Assembly (NCBI RefSeq): GCF_003063455.1
Contig: NZ_NESN01000005.1
Span: 255,506 to 319,505 of the forward strand
Length of the DNA: 64,000 nucleotides
Direction: 5' to 3'
Source of the DNA: Limnohabitans parvus II-B4
GTDB taxonomy: Bacteria; Pseudomonadota; Gammaproteobacteria; Burkholderiales; Burkholderiaceae_C
The notes beneath the pieces were generated by a model. The model was given only the letters and a program-made list of their open reading frames with translations, was not told the origin of the DNA and searched no databases. This document shows, piece by piece, positions 56,309-64,000 of this stretch. The stretch's first letter is position 1; each line of letters begins with the position of its first letter. Position numbers and translations under genes: made by a program.

Positions 56309-56710
56309 GTGAAATTTCTCCTCGACAACTGGATGCTCATCACCGTGGCCGTGGCCTCGGGTGTGGCTTTGCTTTTTCCTGCCTTGAACAAAGGCACCGG
56401 GCTCAGTCCTCAGGACATGGTGCAGCTGATGAACCGCGAAAAAGCCATCGTCATTGATGTGTGCGAGCCCGACGAATTTGCCCGCGGCCATGTGATTGGT
56501 GCCAAAAACCTGCCATTGGGTCAATTGGAAGAAAAGCTGGCCCAAGTCGTTAAAAGCAAATCGTCGCCTGTGGTGATGGTTTGCCAGGTGGGCGCGCGCT
56601 CAGCCCGTGCTGCGGCCACGGCCCGGAAACTCGGCTTTGAGAATGTGCAGTCCTTGGCCGGTGGCCTCAAAGCGTGGCAAGCCGCCAGCATGCCCGTCGA
56701 AAAAGCCTGA
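56309..56710 (+). CDS. Rhodanese-like sulfurtransferase with membrane anchor
   Basis: A 133-residue protein starting at GTG. An N-terminal hydrophobic helix (NWMLITVAVASGVALLFPAL) is followed by one rhodanese domain with IVIDVCEPDEFARGH and active Cys92 in MVCQVGARSAR. This gene opens the rhodanese-grxC-secB-gpsA set. Its membrane anchor and domain resemble the rhodanese at 8729, so the window has three single-domain copies in all. Confidence 0.9.
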   Translation: MKFLLDNWMLITVAVASGVALLFPALNKGTGLSPQDMVQLMNREKAIVIDVCEPDEFARGHVIGAKNLPLGQLEEKLAQVVKSKSSPVVMVCQVGARSARAAATARKLGFENVQSLAGGLKAWQAASMPVEKA

Positions 56711-56727
56711 ACCCCAAGGAAGCTTCT

Positions 56728-56988
56728 ATGCAAAACGTCAAGATGTACACCACCGCCGTTTGCCCTTATTGCATTCGGGCCAAGCAGCTGCTCAAAGCCA
56801 AAGGCGTTGAGCAGATTGAAGAAATCCGCATTGACCTGGACCCGGCTCAGCGCGACCACATGATGCAAATCACAGGTCGCCGCACGGTGCCGCAAATTTA
56901 TGTGGGCGATACGCACGTGGGCGGCTGCGACGACCTGATGGCCCTGGATGCCCAAGGTGGTCTGGTGCCTTTGTTGCAGGCTGCTTGA
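56728..56988 (+). CDS. grxC: GrxC, glutaredoxin 3
   Basis: Glutathione-dependent dithiol oxidoreductase of 86 residues with the CPYC active site (Cys12 and Cys15) and TVPQIYVGDTHVGGCDD. The ATG at 56728 follows an AAGGAAG ribosome site, 17 bases after the rhodanese gene. It is the dithiol counterpart to the monothiol grxD in this window. Confidence 0.95.
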   Translation: MQNVKMYTTAVCPYCIRAKQLLKAKGVEQIEEIRIDLDPAQRDHMMQITGRRTVPQIYVGDTHVGGCDDLMALDAQGGLVPLLQAA

Positions 56989-57125
56989 GCTTCGGGCCTC
57001 CCAAGCCCCTAGGGTTTTCACAAACCGAGCCTGGCTCAAAGCCGGTTTCTGATCCCTGATAATCCATTTGTTTCATCCTTGGGCAGTCCTTCGCGGGCTG
57101 CCCGTCTTTTTCTCGAGAGAATTTC

Positions 57126-57587
57126 ATGACCGATACCGCTGTCAACACCGAAGCCCAAGCCCCTGTTTTCCAGATCCAACGTGTGTACCTGAAGGAGGCT
57201 TCGCTGGAGCAGCCCAATTCGCCTGCCATCTTGCTGGAACAGCAACAACCCAGCGTCGATATCCAGCTGGGCGTGGAAGCCACCCCTGTGGCCGAAGGCG
57301 TTTTTGAAGTTTGCGTGACTGCCACCGTGCACACCAAAATCGCTGACAAGACCGTGTTTTTGGTGGAATGCAAACAAGGCGGCATCTTTGAAATCCGCAA
57401 CGTGCCCGAAGACCAGATGGGCGCGATCATGGGCATCGCTTGCCCGCAAATCGTTTACCCCTATCTGCGCGGCAACGTGGCCGACGTGATCACCCGCGCG
57501 GGCTTCCCGCCCGTGCACTTGGCCGAAATCAACTTCCAGGCCATGTACGAGCAGCAGCAAGCCCAAGCTGCCGCTACCCAGCAGTAA
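57126..57587 (+). CDS. secB: SecB, protein-export chaperone
   Basis: Homotetrameric chaperone that keeps precursors unfolded and passes them to SecA. The 153-residue acidic product has [35 protein letters not shown] and [24 protein letters not shown], close to the known SecB sequence. GAGAGA gives the ribosome site. Precedes gpsA by 18 bases. Confidence 0.96.
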   Translation: MTDTAVNTEAQAPVFQIQRVYLKEASLEQPNSPAILLEQQQPSVDIQLGVEATPVAEGVFEVCVTATVHTKIADKTVFLVECKQGGIFEIRNVPEDQMGAIMGIACPQIVYPYLRGNVADVITRAGFPPVHLAEINFQAMYEQQQAQAAATQQ

Positions 57588-57605
57588 AGCGAGAACCCGC
57601 CCGGC

Positions 57606-58607
57606 ATGCAGATCACCATCATCGGTGCAGGGGCTTGGGGCACGGCCCTGGCGATCGCCGCCAGCCGCCAGTCACCCGCCCACCAGGTGAGTCTGCATGC
57701 ACGCGATGCGGCACAGGCCAGGGCCATGCAGCAGCAGCGCCGCAACGAGCGCTATTTGCCTGGCATTGAATTGCCTGCAGCCCTCAGCATCACTTCTGGT
57801 CCTATCGAGGCTCAGTTGCAGTCCACCCGGGCCGAAGACCTGTTCATCATCGCCACGCCCATGGCGGGCTTGCGCGCCACCTTGCAAGCTCTGCAAGGCG
57901 TGCCTGCCTCGGTCGCCTGGTTGTGCAAGGGCTTTGAAGCCGACACCGGCCTCATGCCGCACGAAGTGCAAGCCCAGGTGGCCCCGCAGTTGCGCGCCGG
58001 CGCGCTCAATGGCCCCAGCTTTGCGCAAGAAGTGGCCCGCACCCAACCGACGGCCTTGGTGGCGGCCAGCCCTCATGCTTCAGTGCGTGACGCCCTGGTC
58101 AAGGCCTTTCATGGCGGGGCCCTGCGGGTGTACGCCAACGACGACATCGTCGGGGTCGAGGTGGGTGGTGCCGTCAAAAACGTGCTGGCCATTGCCACGG
58201 GCCTGTGCGACGGGCTGGACTTGGGCCTGAACGCCCGCGCAGCCCTTATCACCCGTGGTTTGGCCGAAATGACCCGGCTGGGTGTGGCGTTGGGTGCCAA
58301 AGCTGAAACCTTCATGGGTCTGTCGGGCTTGGGTGACTTGGTGCTGACGGCCACAGGTGACTTGAGCCGCAACCGCAAGGTCGGCTTGCTGTTGGCCCAG
58401 GGTTTGAGTCTGGAGCAAGCCGTGACCTCGCTCGGCCATGTGGCCGAGGGCGTGTACAGCGCCCGCACGGTTTGGCAACGCGCTCAAAGCTTGGGTGTGG
58501 ACATGCCGATCACAGAAGCGGTGGTGGCATTGCTTGATGGCCGCTTGCAAGCCCGTGAGGCGGTTCAAGTCTTGATGGGCCGTGGGCCTCGGGGCGAGGC
58601 GGTTTGA
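57606..58607 (+). CDS. gpsA: GpsA, NAD(P)-dependent glycerol-3-phosphate dehydrogenase
   Basis: Makes glycerol-3-phosphate for phospholipids, the same metabolite that the Ugp system imports. The 333-residue product has the NAD site [14 protein letters not shown], the catalytic Lys in [12 protein letters not shown], and [16 protein letters not shown]. Second gene after secB. It ends 4 bases from the convergent scpA. Confidence 0.95.
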   Translation: MQITIIGAGAWGTALAIAASRQSPAHQVSLHARDAAQARAMQQQRRNERYLPGIELPAALSITSGPIEAQLQSTRAEDLFIIATPMAGLRATLQALQGVPASVAWLCKGFEADTGLMPHEVQAQVAPQLRAGALNGPSFAQEVARTQPTALVAASPHASVRDALVKAFHGGALRVYANDDIVGVEVGGAVKNVLAIATGLCDGLDLGLNARAALITRGLAEMTRLGVALGAKAETFMGLSGLGDLVLTATGDLSRNRKVGLLLAQGLSLEQAVTSLGHVAEGVYSARTVWQRAQSLGVDMPITEAVVALLDGRLQAREAVQVLMGRGPRGEAV

Positions 58608-58611
58608 TCGA

Positions 58612-59472
58612 TCAGTTGGGCGTGTAAGCCAGCCGAACATAAATCGGCGCAAAGGCTTCCGCCTGGGTGATCTCGATCAGCGTTTCTTTGGCCAGCTCGA
58701 GCAGGGCAATGAAGGTCACCACCAGCACAGGGGTGCCCAAAGTCGGATCAAACAGGTTCTCGAACTCGACAAACTTGCGGCCTTGCAGGTGCTTGAGCAC
58801 GATGGTCATGTGCTCGCGCACGCTGAGTTCTTCGCGGCTGATCTTGTGGTGCTGGACCAGATTGGCCCGTTTGAGAATGTCGCGCCACGCCGATTGCAGC
58901 TCGTCCATGCTCACGTCCGGGAAACGGGGCTGCAGACTTTGCTCGATGTAGACCTGTGCTTTGAGGAAGTCGCGTCCGTAATGCGGAATGTCGTTGAGCT
59001 GCATCGAGGCCAGCTTCATTTGTTCGTATTCGAGCAAACGCCGCACCAGCTCGGCCCGTGGGTCTTCGGCTTCTTCGCCTTCGGCCACTTTCTTGGGCGG
59101 CAGCAGCATGCGTGACTTGATTTCGATCAGCATCGCCGCCATCAGCAGGTATTCGGCGGCCAGCTCCAGGTTGTGCTGGCGTATCTCATCGACATAGCTC
59201 AGGTACTGGCGCGTGACGCCGGCCATGGGGATGTCGAGGATGTTGAAGTTCTGCTTGCGGATCAAATACAGCAGCAAGTCCAGTGGACCTTCGAACGCCT
59301 CCAGAAACACCTCCAGCGCATCTGGCGGGATGTAGAGGTCTGTTGGCATCGAAAACAGCGGTTCGCCGTAAAGGCGGGCCAAAGCCACCTGGTCCACCAC
59401 CACAGGCATGCTCGCAGGCGCGCTGTCCGCTGGCTGCGGCAGGGCCATGGGATCGGTGTGCTCAGGGGTCAT
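58612..59472 (-). CDS. scpA: ScpA, segregation and condensation protein A
   Basis: Kleisin subunit of the bacterial SMC condensin. The 286-residue product has the ScpA core: FEGPLDLLLYLIRKQNFNILD, QYLSYVDEIRQHNLELAAEYLLMAAMLIEIKSRMLL, and the C-terminal winged helix (VVTFIALLELAKETLIEITQ). The partner scpB is not in the window. It follows the DUF3460 gene. Confidence 0.94.
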   Translation of the reverse strand: MTPEHTDPMALPQPADSAPASMPVVVDQVALARLYGEPLFSMPTDLYIPPDALEVFLEAFEGPLDLLLYLIRKQNFNILDIPMAGVTRQYLSYVDEIRQHNLELAAEYLLMAAMLIEIKSRMLLPPKKVAEGEEAEDPRAELVRRLLEYEQMKLASMQLNDIPHYGRDFLKAQVYIEQSLQPRFPDVSMDELQSAWRDILKRANLVQHHKISREELSVREHMTIVLKHLQGRKFVEFENLFDPTLGTPVLVVTFIALLELAKETLIEITQAEAFAPIYVRLAYTPN

Positions 59473-59531
59473 GGAGGGGGTAGTTTGGCGCTCAGCAGCG
59501 CGTTGCAGTTATCACAACGAAGGGCTGTGGC

Positions 59532-59735
59532 TCAAGCCTTGGTCTGGTAGACGTAGGGCTTTTGGGCCACGCGGCCTTGGCTGAATTCGGCTTGCACGGT
59601 GCGGTCCACCTGCTTGTCCCACAACAAAGCGCGGCCTTGGCGCTGCTCGGCTTCGAGTTGAGGGTGCTGTGCTTTGAGCTGATCGATGAATTGGGTCGTG
59701 TCTGATGCGTAATCAGGGCGGCGGAAAAAAGACAT
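59532..59735 (-). CDS. DUF3460 small protein
   Basis: A 67-residue protein (MSFFRRPDYASDTTQFIDQL, then GRALLWDKQVDRTVQAEFSQGRVAQKPYVYQ) matching the DUF3460 family of betaproteobacteria, which commonly sits beside scpA. Function unknown. I chose the ATG at 59735 over one three codons upstream. It is 59 bases before scpA. Confidence 0.88.
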   Translation of the reverse strand: MSFFRRPDYASDTTQFIDQLKAQHPQLEAEQRQGRALLWDKQVDRTVQAEFSQGRVAQKPYVYQTKA

Positions 59736-59810
59736 GAGCGGCATCCGGACAAAGTGTAAGAAAGAGTGGCGTCAGACTGGAAAGGCTATCTGGACCGAAC
59801 TGATGGCATT

Positions 59811-61490
59811 TTACCGGGCCTGAGCAGGCGACCAACTGACAGCACGGGACAGGCCGGTGGCCAAGTCAGGTTGCAAGTGCCCTTCCAGATGTTCCAGCAG
59901 GCCACTTCGTCGGCAGATGTCCAGCGGCTGGTGAGACAGGCCGCAGATGATCAGATGGGTGTTCTTTTTTCGGCAAGTCTCGATCAGATTCATCAAGGCG
60001 TCCGCACCAGACGAGTCGATGTAAATCACGTTTTTCAAATCCAGGACAAGGACGGGCGTCTGGATCTTGTCTTCAATTTCCTCGATCAGTTTGACGGCGC
60101 CGAAAAACAAGGCCCCATACAAACGCCAGGCTTGTACCTGGTGTTCAAATTTGCCCAGACCCGGGTGGTCCAGTTGGTTGACTGGTTCGCACCGACTGAG
60201 GCTGGAGATGCGGTAAATGAAGGTCAGGCAGGCCGCGATCAGGCCGACTTCTACGGCGACAGTCAGGTCAAAAATCACCGTGAGAAAGAAGACCGCCAGC
60301 AAGGTGATCCGGTAAGGCAATCGGTACTGGCGCAGGTGCCAAAATTCACGCCATTCGCCCATGTTCCAAGCCACAAACATCAAGATGGCCGCCAAACAGG
60401 CCAAAGGGATGTGGCCAGCCCACGGTGCAGCGACCAGCACCACAGCGAGCAAGGTCAGTGCATGGACCATGCCCGAAATGGGGCTGGAGCCGCCGCTTTT
60501 GATGTTGGTGACCGTGCGGGCGATGGTGCCTGTCGCGGGCATGCCGCCAAAAAATGGCGTCACAAAATTGGCCACACCTTGCGCCATCAGCTCCTGGTTG
60601 GGGTTGTGGCGGTCGCCGATCATGCCGTCGGCAATGCGGGCGCAGAGCAAGGATTCAATGGCGCCCAGCAGCGCCAACGTGAGGGTTGGCATCAACAAAA
60701 AGCGGGCACTGCTCCAGCTGAACTCAGGCCACTGAAAAGAGGGCAAGGCGGCAGGAATGCCGCCAAATTTGCTGCCGATGGTCTCCACGGGCAAGGACAA
60801 CATCCACGTAGCCAACGTGGCAAACACCAAGGCAATGATGGAGCCCGGAATCATGCTGATCCAGTTGTAGCGGGTTTCGGCCAGTCGGCGGCTCATGCGC
60901 AGCCAACCGATCAGCAAGGACAGGGATGCCAAAGCCAAAAGCAGCGCAGCCAAATTGGTGCTTTGCAGGTTTTGCCACAGGGCGTTGACGATGCCGAAAA
61001 AGTCGGCAGGCATGCTGCTCACCTTCAAGCCCAACAAATCCTTGATTTGGGACAGCATGATCAGCACCGCAATGCCGTTGGTGAAGCCAATGACCACCGC
61101 CACCGGAATGAATCGGATCAGGTTGCCCAGTCTGAACAAGCCCATCAAAAACAACAAAACCCCGGACATGGCCGTGGCCAGAATCAGGTTGGCCAAGCCA
61201 TAGTGTTCAACGATGCCGTAAACAATGACGATGAAAGCCCCCGCGGGGCCGCCAATCTGAACTCGGCTGCCTCCCAAGGCTGAAATGAGGAAGCCTGCAA
61301 TGATGGCTGTGAAAAGTCCAGCTTCGGGTTTGAGGCCAGAGGCAATGGCAAAGGCCATGGCCAGAGGCAGGGCCACCACCCCGACGGTGAATCCGGCGCC
61401 CATGTCCTTGGCAAGCCGTTGGCGGGTGTATCCCTCCATGCTGGTCAGCAATCGGGGTCTGAAAAAGTGGGTTGCTTGCAACCAGTTCAT
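59811..61490 (-). CDS. SulP-family anion transporter with STAS domain (second copy)
   Basis: A 559-residue permease, distinct from the copy at 46850: different helices (GFTVGVVALPLAMAFAIASG) and a C-terminal STAS domain with VLDLKNVIYIDSSGADALMNL. The ATG at 61490 is preferred to an in-frame TTG at 61520. No sulfur gene is next to it; its neighbours are DUF3460 and DUF1275, so substrate may be sulfate, bicarbonate or another anion. Confidence 0.92.
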   Translation of the reverse strand: MNWLQATHFFRPRLLTSMEGYTRQRLAKDMGAGFTVGVVALPLAMAFAIASGLKPEAGLFTAIIAGFLISALGGSRVQIGGPAGAFIVIVYGIVEHYGLANLILATAMSGVLLFLMGLFRLGNLIRFIPVAVVIGFTNGIAVLIMLSQIKDLLGLKVSSMPADFFGIVNALWQNLQSTNLAALLLALASLSLLIGWLRMSRRLAETRYNWISMIPGSIIALVFATLATWMLSLPVETIGSKFGGIPAALPSFQWPEFSWSSARFLLMPTLTLALLGAIESLLCARIADGMIGDRHNPNQELMAQGVANFVTPFFGGMPATGTIARTVTNIKSGGSSPISGMVHALTLLAVVLVAAPWAGHIPLACLAAILMFVAWNMGEWREFWHLRQYRLPYRITLLAVFFLTVIFDLTVAVEVGLIAACLTFIYRISSLSRCEPVNQLDHPGLGKFEHQVQAWRLYGALFFGAVKLIEEIEDKIQTPVLVLDLKNVIYIDSSGADALMNLIETCRKKNTHLIICGLSHQPLDICRRSGLLEHLEGHLQPDLATGLSRAVSWSPAQAR

Positions 61491-61532
61491 GGGATTTTGA
61501 AGTGAGGAAACATTCAGCAAGGCACCGATAAA

Positions 61533-62270
61533 TTATGCGGCACGCTGGCGCAGGTCATCCAGCAAAGGGCGCAGACTCAGCAACCACAGCAGGCCAGCCA
61601 ATGGCACGGTGGTCACATAGCCCCAATGCTTGAAGCCCATGGCTCCCAGCAGTCCACCCAGCAAAAAGCCCATCACCAGACCCGTTTGAATGCGCAGGCG
61701 TTCGCGGTTTGCCCTGACGGGCGATGGCTCATGCAAGCGGTTGAGGTAAACCCATTTGCCCAACTCAATGCCGATGTCGGTCACCAGGCCTGTGATGTGG
61801 GTGGTGCGGATTTCGGCTTTGGAAATTTTGGTAATGACCGCGTTTTGCAAACCCATGATGAAGCACAGCAACACCACCGTGACGGGCAAAAACACCTGAG
61901 ACCATGCGGCAATGGCGGCACCAAACAAACCAAACACCAGCAAAGCAACAGATTCGAGCATGAGTGGCAGGCTGTAGCTGCTGCGCAAGTGCTGGCGCAG
62001 GCCCCAGTTGACCATGATGGCGGTGCACATCGCGCCGAGCAAAAAGGCCACCAGACACGCCAAGCCGGCCAGCGCCAGATCCAGATGACCCAGCACCACA
62101 TCGTCGGCGACCGACGACACAATGCCCGTCATGTGCGAGGTGTAGCGCCCCACCGCCAAAAAACCACCCGCATTGGTGGCCCCTGCCACAAAGCTCAGCA
62201 CCAGCCCTAGGCGCAAATTAGCCCCAGGGCTTCGCTGCACATCGGTCCATCCGTGGATCAGGGGAAACAT
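61533..62270 (-). CDS. DUF1275 (YoaK-like) membrane protein
   Basis: A 245-residue membrane protein with six or seven hydrophobic segments. Family marks: SFVAGATNAGGFLAVGRYTSHMTG, FIMGLQNAVITKISKAEIRTTHITGLVTDIGIELG. The role is unknown; the family is called YoaK in some annotations. Upstream of the SulP gene on the same strand, so they may share a transcript. Confidence 0.9.
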   Translation of the reverse strand: MFPLIHGWTDVQRSPGANLRLGLVLSFVAGATNAGGFLAVGRYTSHMTGIVSSVADDVVLGHLDLALAGLACLVAFLLGAMCTAIMVNWGLRQHLRSSYSLPLMLESVALLVFGLFGAAIAAWSQVFLPVTVVLLCFIMGLQNAVITKISKAEIRTTHITGLVTDIGIELGKWVYLNRLHEPSPVRANRERLRIQTGLVMGFLLGGLLGAMGFKHWGYVTTVPLAGLLWLLSLRPLLDDLRQRAA

Positions 62271-62297
62271 GTGCAGCGTTTTTCAGGGGCAAGGGAA

Positions 62298-64000
62298 TCA
62301 GTGAATGCGCATGCCGGGCTTTGCGCCGGGCCAGGGGTGCAACACATAGATGCCGGGCTCGGCCTTCTCGTCGGCGTGGCTGGCGGCCAGCACCATGCCT
62401 TCACTGACACCAAACTTCATCTTGCGTGGGGCCAGGTTGGCCACCATCACCGTGAGTTTGCCGACGAGGTCTTCGGGCTTGTACATGCTGGCGATGCCTG
62501 AAAAGACATTCCGTGTGCGGCCTTCGCCCACATCCAGCGTCAGGCGCAGCAACTTGACCGAACCTTCAACGGGTTCGCAGTTGACGATCTCGGCGATGCG
62601 CAGGTCGACTTTGGCAAAGTCGTCGATGGAAATGGTCTCTGCAATCGGCTCGCCACCGGGGACGAGCACAGGCACGACGGGCTCTGGCGCTTCAAAGAGT
62701 GATTCCAGTTGTTTGATGTCCACGCGCTGCATCAGGTGCTGGTAGGCGTTGATGGCATGGCCCCCGCCCAGCAGGGTCCGGGCCGCATCAAAGCTGAAGG
62801 GCGGCACATTCAGGAAGGCTTCGACCTGCGCGGCCAGTGCGGGCAGCACCGGCTTCAATTGCAGTGTGAGCAGGCGGAAGGCTTCGATGCAGGCGGTGCA
62901 CACGTCGTGCAGGCGTGCATCCATGCCCTCTTGTTTCGCCAGGTCCCAGGGCTTGTTCTGGTCCACATAGGCGTTGACCTTGTCGGCCAGCAGCATGACT
63001 TCGCGCAGGGCCTTGCCGTATTCGCGTTCTTCGTAGAAGGCAGCCACGGTGGGGGTGGCGCTTTGCAGAGCCGCCAGCAGGGCTTGACCGTCGGCACTCA
63101 CGGTGCCCAGTTTCCCGTCAAAACGCTTGGCGATGAAGCCCGCCGAGCGCGAGGCGATGTTGATGAATTTGCCCACCAAGTCGCTGTTTACGCGGGCCAT
63201 GAAGTCTTCAGCGTTGAAGTCGATGTCTTCATTGCGGCCCGACAGCTTGGCGGCCAAATAGTAGCGGAGCCACTCGGGGTTCATGCCCAGGCTCAGGTAC
63301 TTGAGTGGGTCCAGGCCCGTGCCCCGGCTCTTGCTCATTTTTTCGCCGTTGTTCACCGTCAGGAAGCCGTGCACGTTCACCTTGTTGGGCGTCTTGCGGC
63401 CTGAAAAGTGCAGCATGGCCGGCCAAAACAGGGTGTGGAAAGTGACGATGTCCTTGCCGATGAAATGGATCTGCTCCAAATTCGGGTTGGCCATGTAGGC
63501 GACGTAGTCTTCACCGCGCTTGTCGAGCAGGTTCTTGAGCGAGGCCAGGTAGCCCACAGGCGCGTCGAGCCAGACATAGAAGTACTTGCCAGGCGCGTCG
63601 GGGATCTCGATACCGAAGTAGGGCGCGTCGCGCGAGATGTCCCAGTCGCCCAGGCCTTCGCTGGTCGTGCCGTCGGGGTTGGTGCGCACGCTGAACCATT
63701 CCTTGACCTTGTTGGCCACCTCGGGTTGCAGCTTGCCGTCTTGTGTCCACTGGGTCAAAAATTCGACGCAACGCGGGTCGGACAGCTTGAAGAAGAAGTG
63801 CTCGGAAGTCTTCAGCTCGGGCTTGGCCCCGGACAAGGCCGAAAACGGCTTGATCAGGTCGGTGGGCGCGTAGACCGCACCGCAGACCTCGCAGTTGTCG
63901 CCGTACTGGTCTTTGGCGTGGCACTTGGGGCACTCGCCTTTGATGAAGCGGTCGGGCAAAAACATGTTCTTTTGCGGATCAAAGAACTGCTCAACCGAGC
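62298..64000 (-). CDS. metG: MetG, methionyl-tRNA synthetase (partial, runs off the right edge)
   Basis: Class I synthetase charging tRNA-Met; the N-terminal part lies outside the window. The visible frame opens at the edge in [10 protein letters not shown] and includes the zinc knuckle [26 protein letters not shown], the KMSKS loop ([10 protein letters not shown]), the anticodon-binding helices, and the C-terminal tRNA-binding domain ([16 protein letters not shown], then [18 protein letters not shown]), so it is the long dimeric form. The stop is 27 bases from DUF1275. Confidence 0.97.
   Translation of the reverse strand, partial: SVEQFFDPQKNMFLPDRFIKGECPKCHAKDQYGDNCEVCGAVYAPTDLIKPFSALSGAKPELKTSEHFFFKLSDPRCVEFLTQWTQDGKLQPEVANKVKEWFSVRTNPDGTTSEGLGDWDISRDAPYFGIEIPDAPGKYFYVWLDAPVGYLASLKNLLDKRGEDYVAYMANPNLEQIHFIGKDIVTFHTLFWPAMLHFSGRKTPNKVNVHGFLTVNNGEKMSKSRGTGLDPLKYLSLGMNPEWLRYYLAAKLSGRNEDIDFNAEDFMARVNSDLVGKFINIASRSAGFIAKRFDGKLGTVSADGQALLAALQSATPTVAAFYEEREYGKALREVMLLADKVNAYVDQNKPWDLAKQEGMDARLHDVCTACIEAFRLLTLQLKPVLPALAAQVEAFLNVPPFSFDAARTLLGGGHAINAYQHLMQRVDIKQLESLFEAPEPVVPVLVPGGEPIAETISIDDFAKVDLRIAEIVNCEPVEGSVKLLRLTLDVGEGRTRNVFSGIASMYKPEDLVGKLTVMVANLAPRKMKFGVSEGMVLAASHADEKAEPGIYVLHPWPGAKPGMRIH

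Noticed and set aside
58604..58615. TTGATCGATCAG, part of an FNR-like palindrome
   Set aside because: Spacing is wrong (no N4 centre) and it lies at the joint stop codons of convergent gpsA and scpA, not near a promoter.

Overview
The window looks like a chromosomal segment of a betaproteobacterium of the order Burkholderiales, most likely family Comamonadaceae (Limnohabitans/Rhodoferax-like). This rests on gene order: hemA-prfA-prmC-grxD, DUF971-ubiE-Tim44-ubiJ-ubiB-fmdB-DUF502-aspS-nudB, and rhodanese-grxC-secB-gpsA are arrangements I associate with this group, and many translated products match it by eye. No database search was run, so the genus is an inference. I see no phage, insertion sequence, CRISPR array or rRNA. 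Genes are dense: no gap exceeds 300 bases, and the largest (about 270 bases, between ugpB and the FAD oxidoreductase) carries a candidate Pho box.

Layout. 1-9480: a complete thiosulfate-oxidising Sox system (soxCDYZAXB), a SoxH-like metallo-hydrolase and a DUF4395 membrane protein on the + strand, faced by two single-domain rhodaneses on the - strand. Hairpin terminators sit inside the cluster after soxZ and after soxX. 9575-15016: tRNA-Arg(CCU), a soluble hybrid histidine kinase, a tightly overlapping moxR/small membrane protein/GNAT/VWA operon, and a dihaem cytochrome c4 gene with a perfect FNR-type palindrome in its leader. 15131-19264: grxD, prmC, prfA, hemA and a small membrane protein. 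19357-24407: ugpB-A-E-C-Q glycerol-3-phosphate uptake and glycerophosphodiester hydrolysis, with a Pho-box-like sequence upstream. 24568-37325: a giant FAD/4Fe-4S oxidoreductase, ubiquinone genes (ubiE, ubiJ, ubiB), a Tim44-like protein, a sodium:solute symporter, FmdB, DUF502 and aspS. 37573-43313: a glycine-rich RNA-binding protein, a degenerate ABC ATPase, nudB, an EEP-fold nuclease/phosphatase, clsB, folE, a BLUF blue-light receptor and a DUF429 protein. 43337-46843: a Y-family polymerase under a canonical LexA box, a broken isochorismatase-like remnant, an ABM monooxygenase-like protein, a short SbmA/BacA-like transporter and an SRPBCC protein. 46850-53012: a four-gene unit (two Bug/TctC binding proteins, a Cys-type sulfatase, a SulP transporter) divergent from a MarR regulator and an SNase. 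53093-64000: moeB-like, ctpA, gpmA, rhodanese-grxC-secB-gpsA, scpA, DUF3460, a second SulP transporter, DUF1275, and metG running off the right edge.

How it fits together. Sulfur runs through the window: Sox oxidises thiosulfate to sulfate in the periplasm, rhodaneses and glutaredoxins handle sulfane sulfur and thiols, a sulfatase releases sulfate from organic esters, and two SulP permeases could move it. The aerobic respiratory context is supported by cytochrome c4 and the ubiquinone genes. Local regulation can be read from sequence at four places: FNR/Anr (14321), PhoB (24390), LexA (44629) and a palindrome that may be a MarR operator (51960). I found no wholly new system. The best candidates for a second look are the moxR-GNAT-VWA operon, the folE-BLUF pair, the Bug-Bug-sulfatase-SulP-MarR locus, the DUF4395/rhodanese Sox accessories, and the orphan ABC ATPase lacking its catalytic residues.
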